NCBI GenBank assembly: GCA_963920665.1
Contig: OY987265.1
Coordinates: 19,597,001 to 19,661,000, forward strand
Reading direction: 5' to 3'
Source: Straminergon stramineum
Taxonomy: Eukaryota > Streptophyta > Bryopsida > Hypnales > Calliergonaceae
DNA length: 64,000 nt
The position numbers and the translations under genes were made by a program. Shown here piece after piece: positions 11,500 to 22,663 of this stretch. The notes beneath the pieces were generated by a model, which saw only the letters and a program-made list of their open reading frames with translations, was not told the origin of the DNA and searched no databases. Position 1 is the first letter of the stretch; every line of letters begins with the position of its first letter.

Positions 11500-12215
11500 A
11501 GTCCTTCACCTCTTGTACAAATTGCCATTGCACTCGCTGTGACCATTCAAGCTAAGCTCATATGGAGAAATGTCCACAGTGTTGACCGTCAGGGTCAGGT
11601 GGTGCTGTTGCAGAAAGCAAGCCAGTGAGTTTTCATTGAACTTAGGATGTTCACGTACTGTCCTGGGGATGCAGAATCCTGCCATGTATGCCATGTCCAG
11701 AGAAGTGCAGTGAGCATTCCTGGTCATAAATTGTACATATTGTCCCTACTTAAATTATGTGAAGCCCTGGTGCTCCCTTGAATTGCCTCTGAGTCCAGTT
11801 TCGATCATTGCTCCATTGTTAATACATTTGTGGTTAATTTGCATCTCTTGGAAACAATTCCATATGTAAGTTAGCTCTTTTTTTGTTCTTGACTGTCTAC
11901 GATTGCATGTCTGTCTCCATTGGAGCACATTTGTTGAATGAATAAGTCACTAACTTACTTAGTTACTGTGACTACATGGGTGCACCCTGAAACCCACCAT
12001 TTGTACTCCATGGAAAGTGCCTCTCATTGGGTTGAATGAGCTTCAGTTATGTCAGCTGCAGTAGTGTATGATATGTTGTGTTTTTGCTCTTGAATATAAC
12101 CTATGTGTGTTGAATCATTGATATTGCAAGCGTGAGACGTCCTAATTTAATTCTTCCTTCCATGGGTTCAGCTGATGTTCCTCAGAAGGATAAGAAAATA
12201 GTGGGGGAGACATCT
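11500..12215 (+). pseudogene. Trihelix gene 5' fragment, third copy (C)
   Basis: Homologous to the 5' end of the two trihelix copies at 36.8 kb and 51.2 kb. It contains the leader (GACCATTCAAGCT), exon 1, the donor region (GCCAGTGAGTTTT), the whole first intron and the start of exon 2 (CATGGGTTCAGCTGATG), then stops after CCTCAGAAGGATAAG. That last phrase matches the 36-kb copy better than the 51-kb copy. The start codon is lost (ATGGCTAGG is replaced by AAGCTCATA) and exon 1 is shifted. Because the intron is retained, this is a DNA-level duplication and not a reverse-transcribed copy. It starts just after the stop of the preceding gene. Confidence 0.75.
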
Positions 12216-12351
12216 TAAGTTTTCTCTCTTCACACAAGAAGGTGACAAAAAGTTCCATGCATGAGAGAAACATATATAACTTAGCAAACTTAAGGTGCCT
12301 GCCCCAAGATTATACAAGGCACACCTGCATGTTTAGGGGTACTGAACCATA

Positions 12352-13030
12352 GTTTTTGTCCTTTCAAATAGGATGCCAATGCCTAGCCGGCTGGAAATTC
12401 ACCTGAAATTCAAAGCACTACAGATTTTGAAAAGTAATAGACACTAGGTCAACAATTATAAGGTAGTCTTCAACACACAAACTAATAAGGCTTTGATTTG
12501 TAACTTAAGTTATGTATTCAACCATATATATCTATCAACACCACCATGAATTGATGTCTCACTCTGCTGCATAACTGAGGTAAGCTTAGCAACTATATAT
12601 ATATGCATGCTTATATCCACATTTAGATCCATGCTTAATCCTCAATTATGCTGAGCATTCAATTAACAGAAGAAAATGCTTTCCTCTCTTCCCAACAAGT
12701 CAGCATTGCCACTCAATTAATTTTCAGTTGTCAAGTTTCAGTAAAACACAAGACAAACAAAGAGTTGTTGTAAGAAATTATGTTAAGGCAAAATCCCCTA
12801 ATTTTCCCGATGGTCATCAGATGGTCAATAAACTCAAAAATTGGAACAACCAAGGACTAGTGGAAGTCAGATTCCTTCTTGTCAGAAAGGTGCATTTGGA
12901 CACCTGCATAGATCCTGCCCATCAAAATTTTCAATACTTCTTATTTTGTGGTTATTTGAGGGAGTTTAAATTCCTACTAATCTTGTGAGAGTGGACATCA
13001 AGGAAAGGCTCTACTCAGTGTATGAAGATG
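12352..13030 (+). repeat. Inverted segmental repeat, forward arm
   Basis: This segment matches the reverse complement of 19,085-19,980 over its whole length; the phrases CTTTCAAATAG, CCACCATGAATTGATGTC, AGATCCTGC and ATCAAGGAAAGGCTC align in order. An 86-codon frame at 12,728-12,988 lies inside but is not open in the partner, so I do not call a gene. The arm ends about 27 bp before family A copy 5. Confidence 0.75.
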
Positions 13031-13056
13031 AGCTCGCAGGACTAAAGCATGGCATA

Positions 13057-14003
13057 TTCAACCCTTCAAGTCATTTGACTATGTTTTCAACAAAAGTTCT
13101 CCAAAACTGCCATTTCTAGTACAAGTATCAAATTTTAGAAGAAAAAACTTTTTTAGATACATGAGATTCGAGGATCTTGTAGTGTGTTGGTTTGAAAAGA
13201 TGTGAAAAAAGCTCTCAAAACTTCCAGTGTGTGGATTGCAAGATATTAGTATTTGAATTGATAGAAATTCTTTTGAGGGGCCTTGTAAAAAATAGGGCAA
13301 TTGCACTTCAGGAGGTCACAATTGTATGAAAAATGCTCTAAATGGTGGTGCTCCTACGGGTTCATTCTTTAAGGCAAATTGGCCACATGCTTGAAAAATT
13401 TGAGATCAATTCGAATTGTACAACATATGGGGGGGAAAGTAAGTAGAAAGACATTGATAGAGAATGATTCAAAGTACTAAAATGTTAAGAATTTAGTTAT
13501 GGAATTGAAAAATGCCAATACCGATGTAATAATCTTGTATTAAAAAAATCTACATCCTATGACTTTCTCTTTTTCCAAAAATATTGAAAATGGAGTTAAG
13601 TAAAGGACTTCAAAGCTTGGGTTAGAGTATAGAATCTATTACTACTCATAAACTAAAACTCCTCATAATTTTCTTCTCATTAATCAAAATGGAATGATTC
13701 AAAGCTTTCCATGTATATATAAACCTAGGAAACCAATTTCAAACTTTTGTTTATGGAAAATGCGATTTTTTAAGAATTTATTTGAGTTGCCCTTGCTACT
13801 CATTGAGTAATGAAAATGACATATCATGCTATAATTTCTTCACCATGTAATCAAAAGTTATGAAAGTTGTTGGGCCTTAAAGTTACTCCTCAAGCACAAG
13901 TTATGCAAAAATTTCAAAGAAAAGAATGAAAAATTTCATTCATAGTAAGCTGCCCCAAATCACTATGTTGCAAAAAAACGCAATTTGGGTGTTTAAGGGT
14001 TAT
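13057..14003 (-). mobile_element. TTAA element, family A, copy 5
   Basis: Collinear with the other family A members in reverse orientation. Both TTAA ends have mutated (TTCA at 13,057 and TTAT at 14,000), so this is an older copy. The interior keeps the CCATTTCTAGTACAAG, GAATGATTCAAAGC and GGGCCTTAAAG landmarks. It is non-coding. Confidence 0.65.
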
Positions 14004-14004
14004 T

Positions 14005-14145
14005 AATCGCCATGAATGACCCCTAGTTGGAGGGCTACTGTCAAGTGATACTATAGGGCTATTTGGTGTGGTCCTACTTAATTAGGCTTCTAGCTTGTTG
14101 AGTTTGGTTGCTATTATTTGTAATTGTTATTGTTTTTTCCTCAGC
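14005..14145. repeat. Segment duplicated (inverted) at 5,335-5,470
   Basis: This is the inverted partner of the flank of family A copy 3. Homology stops abruptly near 14,145, just after TTGTTTTTTCCTCAG. See the entry at 5,335. Confidence 0.65.
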
Positions 14146-15160
14146 TACCACATACTATTCAGAAGCTATAAATTAAGAAAATTTCACAATTTTGTAATAT
14201 TGTGGAGGGGTTGGATTTTAGTGGAAATGGATTCGTTACAAAACATTGCTCAAAGATCTTTGGGTCACCAAGCTAGTATGTTGTGTAGTCTTTTAGAATA
14301 ATTTCTTGTATGCATATTTTTGGTTACTTTCTTGTGAAAGATATAACATGCATTTGTGGACTGTAGACACCTGTTGTACCTCACAAATATTACATTGGTT
14401 TGTTGTGTTCAATTGGGATGGGCACAAATGAGGTTCACAACTTCCCAAAGTTTTCAATTTTATGCTTGCAAGGCTCAATTTTTTCTCCAAAATGTTTCTC
14501 AGTTCCTTGTAGTACAAAAGGATTGTCTTAAGATTTAAATATTATGCTTGGTTGGTTTATGAAACTTTTGCATATGGATTGGAACTACTCTATGGATATT
14601 GGAAGACTTGTTGTCTATGTTATAAGTTATAATACCCACAAACTTCACCAAGCAGTATAGAACTAAAAATCAAGCTTATTGAGACTTACTCCTCATTTAT
14701 TTTCTTTGAATAAGAGAGATGCATGGCCTGATTGATTGAATGATATAGATTAGGCTGATGGCCACTCATATATAGTAGAACCGCCTATGACCAACCACTT
14801 AAGGAATCTGTGCATGCTCCGGAGCTGTTCAAGGCAATTTTAATTTACAGCCCTGTGGACAGATAGAAATCATGGGCATTGCCAAAGTTTCGTAATTTTT
14901 TTCTTCAAAATAAAATTGTTATGAATTTTAAAAGCCAAAAGTTGGCCTGCTCCCATTCCCAATATATAGATTCTTCCATCACTGCTCATCTAGAGACTAA
15001 CTGGGCTCTCAAATCGAAGCATATCTGTCATTACAGTAATGGCTATAAGATGGTTGGAAACTGAAATTTTAATGATTATTTGTCAGTCCTCTCTCTATTG
15101 AATTTCCCATTGCCTATGTCTTGACCATGGGTTCTGGATGGTAATGGGCGGTTCTACCAT
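14146..15160. other. Intergenic DNA, no gene seen
   Basis: Several 60-74 codon frames are open on both strands but none has a recognisable domain. I see no repeats with clear ends. Confidence 0.4.
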
Positions 15161-15162
15161 AG

Positions 15163-15830
15163 ATAAGGTAACTTAGAGTATCCTTAGTGCTACCTTGTAT
15201 ATTGGCTTGGTAACTATACAACTAACTTTTGAACTGTAAATAATTAGAACTTGAAAATTGTCTCGTTGGAAGCGCATCTAAAAAACCTTGGAGAAGGTCC
15301 AAAAATATTCAAATTTAGACATTGGACAAGTATCTCAAAAACAAGGTAAAAATCAGAAATTATAGAGGTCTTAGCAAATCACGGTTACCAAAGCAATATT
15401 TGGCCATTGACCCTCCACATTTGGCCACATTTAGAGGGTCAATGGCCAAATATTGCTTTGGTAACCGTGATTTGCTAAGACCTCTATAATTTCTGATTTT
15501 TACCTTGTTTTTGAGATACTTGTCCAATGTCTAAATTTGAATATTTTTGGACCTTCTCCAAGGTTTTTTAGATGCGCTTCCAACAAGACAATTTTCAAGT
15601 TCTAATTATTTACAGTTCAAAAGTTAGTTTTAGAGTTACCGAGCCAATATACAGGGTAGCACTAAGGATGCTCTTAGCCTATGACAGGCACAACTCTGGA
15701 CATGCCTAATTCAGTCACATTTCTTCTTGTGTTGTACATTTTTCAAGACACATGTACACTGCAAAAAAATTTGGGACTGCAATAGGCATGTCCAAAGTTG
15801 TACCTGTCATAGGCTGAGTTACCTTATGTC
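15163..15830. mobile_element. Long near-perfect hairpin (foldback MITE)
   Basis: The arms at about 15,165-15,413 and 15,436-15,690 are reverse complements with only scattered differences (for example GTCTCGTTGG against CCAACAAGAC) around a loop of roughly 20 bp. A second, smaller inverted repeat follows: 15,672-15,715 pairs with 15,780-15,825 around GGACATGCCTA. The outer ends read ATAAGGTAACT and AGTTACCTTAT, so the whole 668 bp may be one compound element. No protein is encoded. A transcript would fold into a double-stranded RNA of about 250 bp. A diverged relative is at 18,690-18,965. Confidence 0.8.
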
Positions 15831-15832
15831 AC

Positions 15833-16213
15833 ATGGACCAAAAGACATTAATTGTGATTTTTTCTCCTAATTATGAGTTAAGACAACTAGGAAATATGGT
15901 GGGAACATGGTGTTCTATCTGTACAAGCATACTTGGATCAAATAATCAGATTGGAGTTAATTGGTATGCTGGGAGACCAATTGACACCGGTAGACTTGCA
16001 ATGGAAATTGATTGCAATTTGATGCATGACAAAAGCCAGGCTGTTAAAAAAACTTTTTATGGTACTTGAACAAAGAATGAAAAAGAAAGCTAACCTTGAA
16101 AGTATGGAACCAGCTTGTATCTCAAGTCAAAAGAAAAAATCAGTGAAGAAAAGGGAGTCAGAATTGTGGCTTCACAATTTCAATGATGTTCCAGAAAAGT
16201 TTTGTTAGTTTGT
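15833..16213. other. Short open frames of unknown nature
   Basis: Two overlapping plus frames (15,833-16,069 and 16,026-16,208) are open directly after the hairpin. They have somewhat gene-like composition, but no motif is recognised and there is no partner copy for comparison. I do not call a gene. Confidence 0.25.
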
Positions 16214-16796
16214 TTAACCCTTAAGTGCTACGACGTCCATTTTTTGGACAATGAAAAGATTGAAACTGAAGTTTCATCCTCCTTATTGCTTGGATGAAAG
16301 TTATTTTAATTTGTAGAGATACTTTATCAAGTTGTCCTATCTAAGGGTTGGATTTGGTGTTATTAGAGTACATATTTTTCTAAAACTATAAATGTGCAAA
16401 TATGTCAAGTGGTTGACCCAGCCGAAATTGCATTGACTCTAGTTCAAAACTAGATTTGCCAAAATGAGGTCATAGATGTTAAGAACTTTAAAATTTCAAA
16501 AAATCACCGTGTGAAGAGAACCTCATTTCAAATCCATTCCAACAAATTTAATTAGAAAACAATAATATTTGCTTGTAATTGAATTTAGAAAAAATTATTC
16601 AATTTTCCTTTCAAAATTTATCAAAAAATATTGGTGATAGCATTAGTGAATCTAACCATATGGATGGAATCTAAAACTTACAATCTACAACTTTTAATTT
16701 TCATACCAAATCTAAAATAAGCTTCCAAGATGCACTTTATAATGATTTTTATCAAATAGTCAATTTTGGAGATGAATTTGGATGTTTAGGAGTTAA
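16214..16796 (+). mobile_element. TTAA element, family E, copy 1
   Basis: 583 bp, starting TTAACCCTTAAGTGC and ending GGATGTTTAGGAGTTAA. It is collinear in reverse complement with 57,777-58,352. Shared blocks include the CCATTTTTTGGAC stretch near one end and TTGGAGATGAATTTGG near the other. It is non-coding. Confidence 0.7.
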
Positions 16797-17341
16797 TCCC
16801 TATTTAACTAATTGTGGACAAATCCATAGTCCAAAAATTAATGACGCATCCAAAGGTGAGTGATAAAAATATGACGTATATAATCCAAATGCAAACTTTT
16901 GAGTTAAAATGGATCAAAATCATCATTTTGAATCAAATAAAGTTGAAAAATAAATAAAAATAGACAAATGTTGATTGCCAACTAATACATTTCAATTATA
17001 AAGAATGTCCACAATTTGTGGATTAGTCCATAACTAATTAAATAGGATTTTTTTATTTGTTATGGTGTGATCTCTTAGACTGTACATCCTCTAGTCACAT
17101 TCTTGGTACCATTGGAAAGCTCTTTGCAAGGAGGGGCATGCAGGCTTTGTTTTGTAGTGTTTGGACCTATGGTGAGAAAGATATTGAATTTTTAAGTTTT
17201 GATGAATTAAAAAATTAGAAAATTTCTTATATTTTACTTTTATCATATTGTGGCAATAGCACAAGGCACACTAGCATATTTTTATATTAGCATTTGATTA
17301 GAACATTCCCAAAATGAACTTCCAAACTCATGTGACTTTGT
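16797..17341. other. AT-rich intergenic DNA, no gene seen
   Basis: The flanks of family E copy 1 show a loose internal echo: the phrase about an outside TTAATTAACTAATTGTGGAC recurs inverted at about 16,995-17,045. No coding sequence was found. Confidence 0.35.
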
Positions 17342-17975
17342 TCAACCCCTAAAGGACCTTTTGTCCCTTCAAGGGACAAATGGAAATTGAAGTAGGTTTC
17401 TATGATCTCAATTTCTTGCCTAATTTTTTAAAACTTTTTTGGAAGATAGAAAAATATATTAGCTTTCTATGAATATATTTTTTTATTTTAATTAGTGACC
17501 ATGAGAAAAAGTTATGCACATTATTCCACAATAAATTTTTTTTGTAGTTCTTGGACAACTACATAAAACTACAAATATTTGAAGTAACCTTTTTTAGAGT
17601 TTGTTTGTAATCAAGGACATCTTTGTCTATATGAAAGGTTTATTTGTTTCCCAAATTCTCAAAGTAATTCTTCAACATAAAAAATTAGAGATTCAAAATT
17701 TGTAGTATACAATTAAGTTTAGAAGATTCAAAGTCGAAAAATCAGGTTGAAGAAGGTGTAAAAATCTTGTTTTCTTCATTTTAAATGCAAATATCTTGCA
17801 ATTTGTGTACACAAAGTTTTGAAGTTTGGCTTCTACACATTCTTACACTAATCTAGTGCAAGATCCCATGGTTAGATATGCAATAAATAATTATCAAATG
17901 TTTTTGCACTTCACAATAGAAATGATATTTTTGAATTTTGTGATGAAAAATGACCTTGGCCCTCCATGGGCTAAA
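17342..17975 (-). mobile_element. TTAA element, family B, copy 2 (decayed ends)
   Basis: It starts TCAACCCCTAAAGGACC (the first TTAA has mutated to TCAA). It follows the reverse complement of family B copy 1 through the GGGACAAATGG and GATAGAAAAATATATTAG blocks. The distal end is probably the weak match GACCTTGGCCCTCCATGGGCTAA near 17,950-17,973. It is non-coding. Confidence 0.5.
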
Positions 17976-18689
17976 TATAATGGATACATTCCATTTGGAA
18001 CAAGTACTTTGGGAAGCCATTTCTTAGGGACAACTTCAAATACAAAGGATATGGAAGAAAATCCTCTTTATTAATGAAGATATTTACAGCAAAAAAAGCA
18101 AAATTATGCCTACTTAAGGAGAAAAGTATTCCATTGAAAAGTCTTAAAGTGATCATTCTATGCATTTTGGGGCCTCAAAACACAAAGGAATTTAGGGATC
18201 AATTAAAACTACGCTCTCCATATCTAGTGCTTTCAAGAACATGCTCCATTAAGGTGCATGAGTCCTATCCATGAATAAATCTTTATTGTTGGACAAAAAA
18301 AAATGGCTGCTTCCAAAGTAATTGGCATGGAGTGCTAGACACTACATTGTTGCCATGCAGGAAAAACATAGCTTGGTTTGCACTAGATTGTCATCAATCA
18401 AAAGACCCATACTATTGATCATTTGGGCTTTAATCCAAGAAATACCATGTCATGGGAGAGTGATTGTCATGGTAGTGTTGACTTAGATCTAAAGGCAATG
18501 TTTTAAAAAAAGGTGGCACAAAAAGCATGATTGTACCAAAAAATCGTGATTCATTTGAAGAGTGCATTGACAATGTGGCCAATTCATAATGATATCAAAC
18601 AAGTGATCTATGGACGAAATAGGGACATAACACTTGTTGTCAAAATTAAATGATTATTGAGTAGAGGATGTTGAACATTCCTTTTGGAT
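17976..18689. other. Intergenic DNA, unrecognised short frames
   Basis: Plus frames at 17,826-18,074 and 18,074-18,274 nearly join, but I recognise no domain and there is no other sign of a gene. I find nothing else I can name. Confidence 0.3.
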
Positions 18690-18965
18690 ACAATATACAA
18701 CATTAGGGTGTCCTCAATGGGACTGGTATATTTCCCCTCCAAATAAACTTCTAATTTTTCACCGGTTAACAATTAATTAATTTGAAATTCTGACCATTGG
18801 AAGTGCATCCCAAAGTTCTTTGAATTGGTACAAGAAAAAAAAATCAAATCTGGACATTTGACAATGAATGAAAACAAACCGTTGCGAAAGCAAGCTAAAA
18901 GACAAAAAATAGAGAAACCTTGGCAAATCATGGCAACAGCACTCCAAAATTGAGTTGATCATATC
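18690..18965. mobile_element. Diverged single-arm relative of the 15.2-kb hairpin
   Basis: The order of phrases AATTAATTTGAAATTCTG, CATTGGAAGTGCATC, AATCTGGACATTTGACAA and CCTTGGCAAATCATGG parallels one arm of the hairpin at 15,230-15,400. The opposing arm is missing, so this is an old or partial copy. Confidence 0.5.
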
Positions 18966-19084
18966 CCTCAATATCCCTCAATATCTCTCATGCTGTGGTT
19001 GAGTGGCAAGTTACAGTCACATCTCTCCTGTAGATTTCTTATAATCTAACAGCTTAATAATGCAATGCTTTTGTCTCACGAGTT

Positions 19085-19980
19085 CATTTTTCATTCACTG
19101 AATTAAGGAGCCTTTCCTTGATGCCTACTCTTCCAGGTTAAGTAGGATTTTAAACTCCTTCAAATGACCACTAAATAAGAAGCGGTGAAAAATTTGGTGT
19201 GCAGGATCTATGCGGGTGTATAGATGCACCTTCTTGACCAGAAATATCGGACTTCCCCTCATCCTTGGTTTTTCCAAATTTTGTCTTTATCAACCATATG
19301 ATGATCATCAGAATTATTAGGGGATTTTGTAACATAATTTCATTCAACAATTCTTGCTTGTTGTGTGTTTAACTGAATCTTGACAACTGAGAATTAATTG
19401 AGTGGCAATACTGACTCATTGGGCGGAGAGGAAAACATTTTCTTCTGTTAAAATGCTTAGCAGGTAGTCTGCTCTAAAAGTGACCATTTAAGAGCTGATT
19501 GCCTTTCTGGGGAAGCGAAATTTTTTTAAATAATTTTCATTCAATTTTAATAGGAAGAAAAATAGAATTGGCATCTAATCCAAGTTGTTTCATATTTTTT
19601 GGACCTTTGTGAAATTAGTTACAAATTTTAGAAGTTGAAATGCAACTGTCATTGAAAGCGACCACCTCCTGAAATGTGCACTTATGGTACATTGAAGAAA
19701 GCAAAATGTACCTCTGTATCATGATTGCTTTTAGAGCATGGTCGCTTTAAGAGCAGACTACCTTAATTGAGGATAAGAGCACACACATATATACAGTTGC
19801 TGCTATGCAGCAGACATCAATTCAGGATGGTGTTGATATGGTTGAATACATATAAATCAAAGCCCTTGCGTGTTGAAGACCTATAATTGTTGAAGATACA
19901 TTCAAAATGTAGTGCTTTGAATTTGAGGCGAATTTTCAGCTAGCTAGGCTTTAGCATTCTATTTGAAAGGACCAAAACTG
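19085..19980 (-). repeat. Inverted segmental repeat, reverse arm
   Basis: Reverse-complement partner of 12,352-13,030. It is longer because it carries a separate insertion at about 19,461-19,763 that is absent from the forward arm. It lies just upstream of the RNase H2A pseudogene, whose sequence is not present beside the forward arm. Confidence 0.75.
19461..19763. mobile_element. 303-bp MITE with 26-bp terminal inverted repeats
   Basis: The ends are AGGTAGTCTGCTCTAAAAG and, in reverse complement, AGGTAGTCTGCTCTTAAAG; both continue into G(T/C)GACCAT. The forward arm of the surrounding repeat provides an empty site: its text runs straight from the AGC before the element into the AATTGAGG after it. 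No clear target duplication is seen. The superfamily is undetermined. Confidence 0.65.
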
Positions 19981-20009
19981 ATGGATGTACTGATGAACGT
20001 GCATTCAAG

Positions 20010-20830
20010 TGTCTATAATCTTGGGCTGGGAACCTTTGCTATGTTTCTCTCACCAAACTTTTTGTATCGTGCACAGAGAGAAAAGATGTCTTGATTCAAT
20101 CTCCTTCAAGTCGGCTACGGGTTTAATTTATACAGAACACTTTAGATCTGGAAGTTCTCCTGTCAGTGACTTCTTCAATGACGACAAGCTGCATCTTGGT
20201 GCTAAATATCATATATCCTTTTCTTTGCTTACCGTAGTGTTGACAAACCATAACTGGTGAAGAGCATCTCAAACACTTGAGCCAGGAGATGTAATGCAAA
20301 GTTGTTAAAATATGGAATACGTTCCATCACATGGCTTTGCAGGTGTTGTATGTTGACACAGCTCGTGATCCTGATTCAAGTATCAGACGATGCCAATGAT
20401 GGAGTGTTTCGTTGGCATCAAAATGTATCGAAGAAAGCTGAGAGTCTGTTTCTCATAGTCAGTGCGGTTAGTATTGTTGCCAAGGTAAGGCTGGCCGGGT
20501 TACACTTCTTGGAACTGCTCAATGGATATTAGTAGAATTCTGAGTGATATACCCATTTCTTTAGCTCTCATTGACGGTGAAATGGCTGATGATTGAAACG
20601 AGACTAATGTATAAGTAAGTTTGCATCGTCGTGTTATTTCCTTCATCAGAGCATGTAACACTGCGAGAGCGGATTATGGATAAGACAGGTATGGAGATTG
20701 CTAGAGCTTTTGACTCAGGTTCTCCTGGAGTTAAGGACCCAGAATTGAAGTGATCCTTCTGATCAATTCCAATTTGTGTCCCTGGATTTCGACTTGACCC
20801 TTCGACTTGCTGCTTACTATGGATTGGTTT
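20010..20830 (+). pseudogene. RNASEH2A: RNase H2 subunit A (RNase HII family) pseudogene
   Basis: RNase H2A is the catalytic subunit that cuts RNA in RNA-DNA hybrids. Four remnants appear in order. The first (about 20,023-20,170) is split between frames as LSPNFLYRAQREK and SISFKSATGLI, like the family's SPRELSAKML-KRE and the later NSA-GLI block. The second exon, 20,343-20,484, follows an intact TTGCAG acceptor and ends at an intact GTAAGG donor. It reads VLYVDTARDPDS, then after a frameshift VSKKAESLFLIVSAVSIVAK, matching the VYVDT-GDP aspartate motif and the KKAD-L-VVS-ASIVAK motif. The third remnant (about 20,650-20,755) reads FDSGSPGVKDPE, like FGSGYPGDPET. The last (about 20,760-20,825) resembles FGFPSLVRFSW only weakly. 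Frameshifts and stops show it is dead; retained splice sites show a DNA-level copy. Confidence 0.7.
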
Positions 20831-21671
20831 GAACAATCTTCTCCACTGGCATTGCTTGATTTAATGTTGTTGTGTCTTGGGTGTCTCAGGTTTGAGGTTT
20901 TCTTGCAGCAGGTGTTTGGATGATCTTGTAGCGGCTTGTTTGGTTTCTGGGGGTGTCTAAGTTTTCAATTAAGGTTTTCTTGAGGTTTGAGTGTTTTCAA
21001 ATACATTTAAATGATGTGTCTCTCCCTTTCTTGAGCCCACATTCGAGCTTGCATTTCCATGCAAGATTGCACTCTCAGCATTGTTTCAATTTTTGTTGGC
21101 AGTGTTTCAAGCTCTTGAAGAATTGAACAACAATTCCCTTGATACCCCTGACTACACTGATAAAATCTGGCCTGTTTGATTATGTTCAAATTAGGATCCC
21201 CTTATCAATGTGTTGAGGGAAGATGTATTGGATGCTACAGATTTTACGGAAGACATAATGTGCAGCTTACTGTGGTTTGGTTTGGTTAATTGTGTTCTTA
21301 ACAAGCTGACTGATCGAGGGAGGGTTTGGTTTATTTGATGGAATTGTTGTGTGAATTCATGTACATAATATTGTGTTTCTTTCGTGTATGACAGAGTGAT
21401 TGTGGTTTTGGGTATTGGCAATTTGTTGCAAGGGTGTGGGTGACAATGCTATTACAATATGCTTCATATGACTATTTTTCAAATGCATTATGAATTACGG
21501 AGTACAAAAAAATTCCATTCATTTTTTGAAGTATTTTTTAATATTGCACAAACTGCTCGTGGAAGGGACATGTGACACCTCTTTTACAAGCTTTATGTTT
21601 CAGAGCACAATCTATACATTTTAAAATTAAAATCTACTTTCCTCAAAGTGGCTTGAAGTATCACTACAATA
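20831..21671. other. Intergenic DNA between pseudogene and copia element
   Basis: GC falls gradually. Two minus frames (21,007-21,189 and 21,191-21,421) have no recognisable domain. It may include the 3' flank of the RNase H2A copy. Confidence 0.35.
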
Positions 21672-21676
21672 TTCTA
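21672..21676 (+). repeat. Target duplication TTCTA, left
   Basis: The five bases before the 5' LTR are identical to the five after the 3' LTR at 27,021-27,025. Five base pairs is the usual size for LTR retrotransposons. Confidence 0.85.
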
Positions 21677-21910
21677 TGTTGAAGATAACACTCACACCGA
21701 TACTTCGATCCCACTTCTTGTTCATCCACCTAAACTGTAGACATTCACTAGCTTGTATTATTGTAGGTACCTACTATTGACATTCATTTGCTTTCATCAT
21801 TGTAGACTTCCATCATTGTAGACTTCCATCATTGGGGTACTACCCCTTTTCTAATGTATTTAAGCTTATCAATACATGTTGCTCAACATTTGGTTGAAGC
21901 ATTTTCAACT
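21677..21910 (+). repeat. 5' LTR of copia element
   Basis: 234 bp, beginning TGTTGAAGATAAC and ending TTTTCAACT (the final A is changed to T). It contains a short direct duplication (CATTGTAGACTTCCAT twice) that is absent from the 3' LTR. The phrase TATTTAAG near 21,850 is a possible TATA element. Confidence 0.9.
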
Positions 21911-21921
21911 TGGTATCAAAG
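21911..21921 (+). other. Primer-binding site (initiator Met-tRNA type)
   Basis: TGGTATCAAAG follows the 5' LTR directly. The plant copia consensus is TGGTATCAGAG, complementary to the 3' end of initiator methionine tRNA. Confidence 0.85.
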
Positions 21922-22069
21922 TGTAGTGATAAAGCATAGTAATGATAGCTAGTATAGTACTCAATGTAGATATTGTGATAAAAGATTAGATAAAGATTTC
22001 GACTTAGTGCAGCATTGCTCCTAGAGTCACAGACAAGACAATGTGAAGTAGAGACTAGAGAAGGTTAAG

Positions 22070-22663
22070 ATGGTAGACAATTCAAATGTAGCATTTAGGG
22101 AAGGAGACAAACTAAAAGGTTTTTCCAACTATTATGTGTGGGCTCTGAAGATGAGAGTCATATTGAGAGTAGAAGGTCAATGGGGTATCATGGAAAAAGT
22201 ACAAACTCATATTGTCTTCTTGGTCACAGTTGAAGGCGTAGTGTTAATTGAGGTACAACTCAAGAAGAAGAAAGCATTAGCTTGTAGACTCATTTTATTA
22301 TCTGTATTTGACAATTTGGTAGATATGATTACAGAATATTTAGATCTAATTTTGGTATGGAAAGCACTAAAAGACTAATTTCACTTAGGTGATTAGTCTC
22401 AAATTCTCATGCTGATGGGCTAGCTCCAATTGCTTAAAATGAATGAAGGAGGATCTGTAGAAGAATATATCCAAAAGGTACGGGAACTCACAAACCGGCT
22501 TGGCAACATGAGAGAGAAATTATTGGATTGTAATGTCAATCAGATAGTCCTCAATGGATTATTGCGATCATATGAAAGTATGATTCAAACCCTCACTCAC
22601 TTGAATTCTCCCATGACATTTGAAAAGCTTAGTGCTTTGTTGATGTCTAAATTGCACCAGTGA
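22070..22663 (+). pseudogene. copia gag remnant
   Basis: Two open stretches (22,070-22,378 and 22,430-22,663) form one decayed gag. The first contains FSNYYVWALKMRVIL, the N-terminal gag pattern (F-G-NY--W---M). The second contains EEYIQKVRELTNRL and LNGLLRSYESM, the UBN2-type segment. They are separated by a stop and small shifts. The product would be the capsid protein of the retrotransposon particle. Confidence 0.8.

Noticed and set aside
12728..12988. 86-codon frame in the forward inverted arm as a gene
   Set aside because: The matching region of the reverse arm does not keep the frame, and there is no start context or domain.
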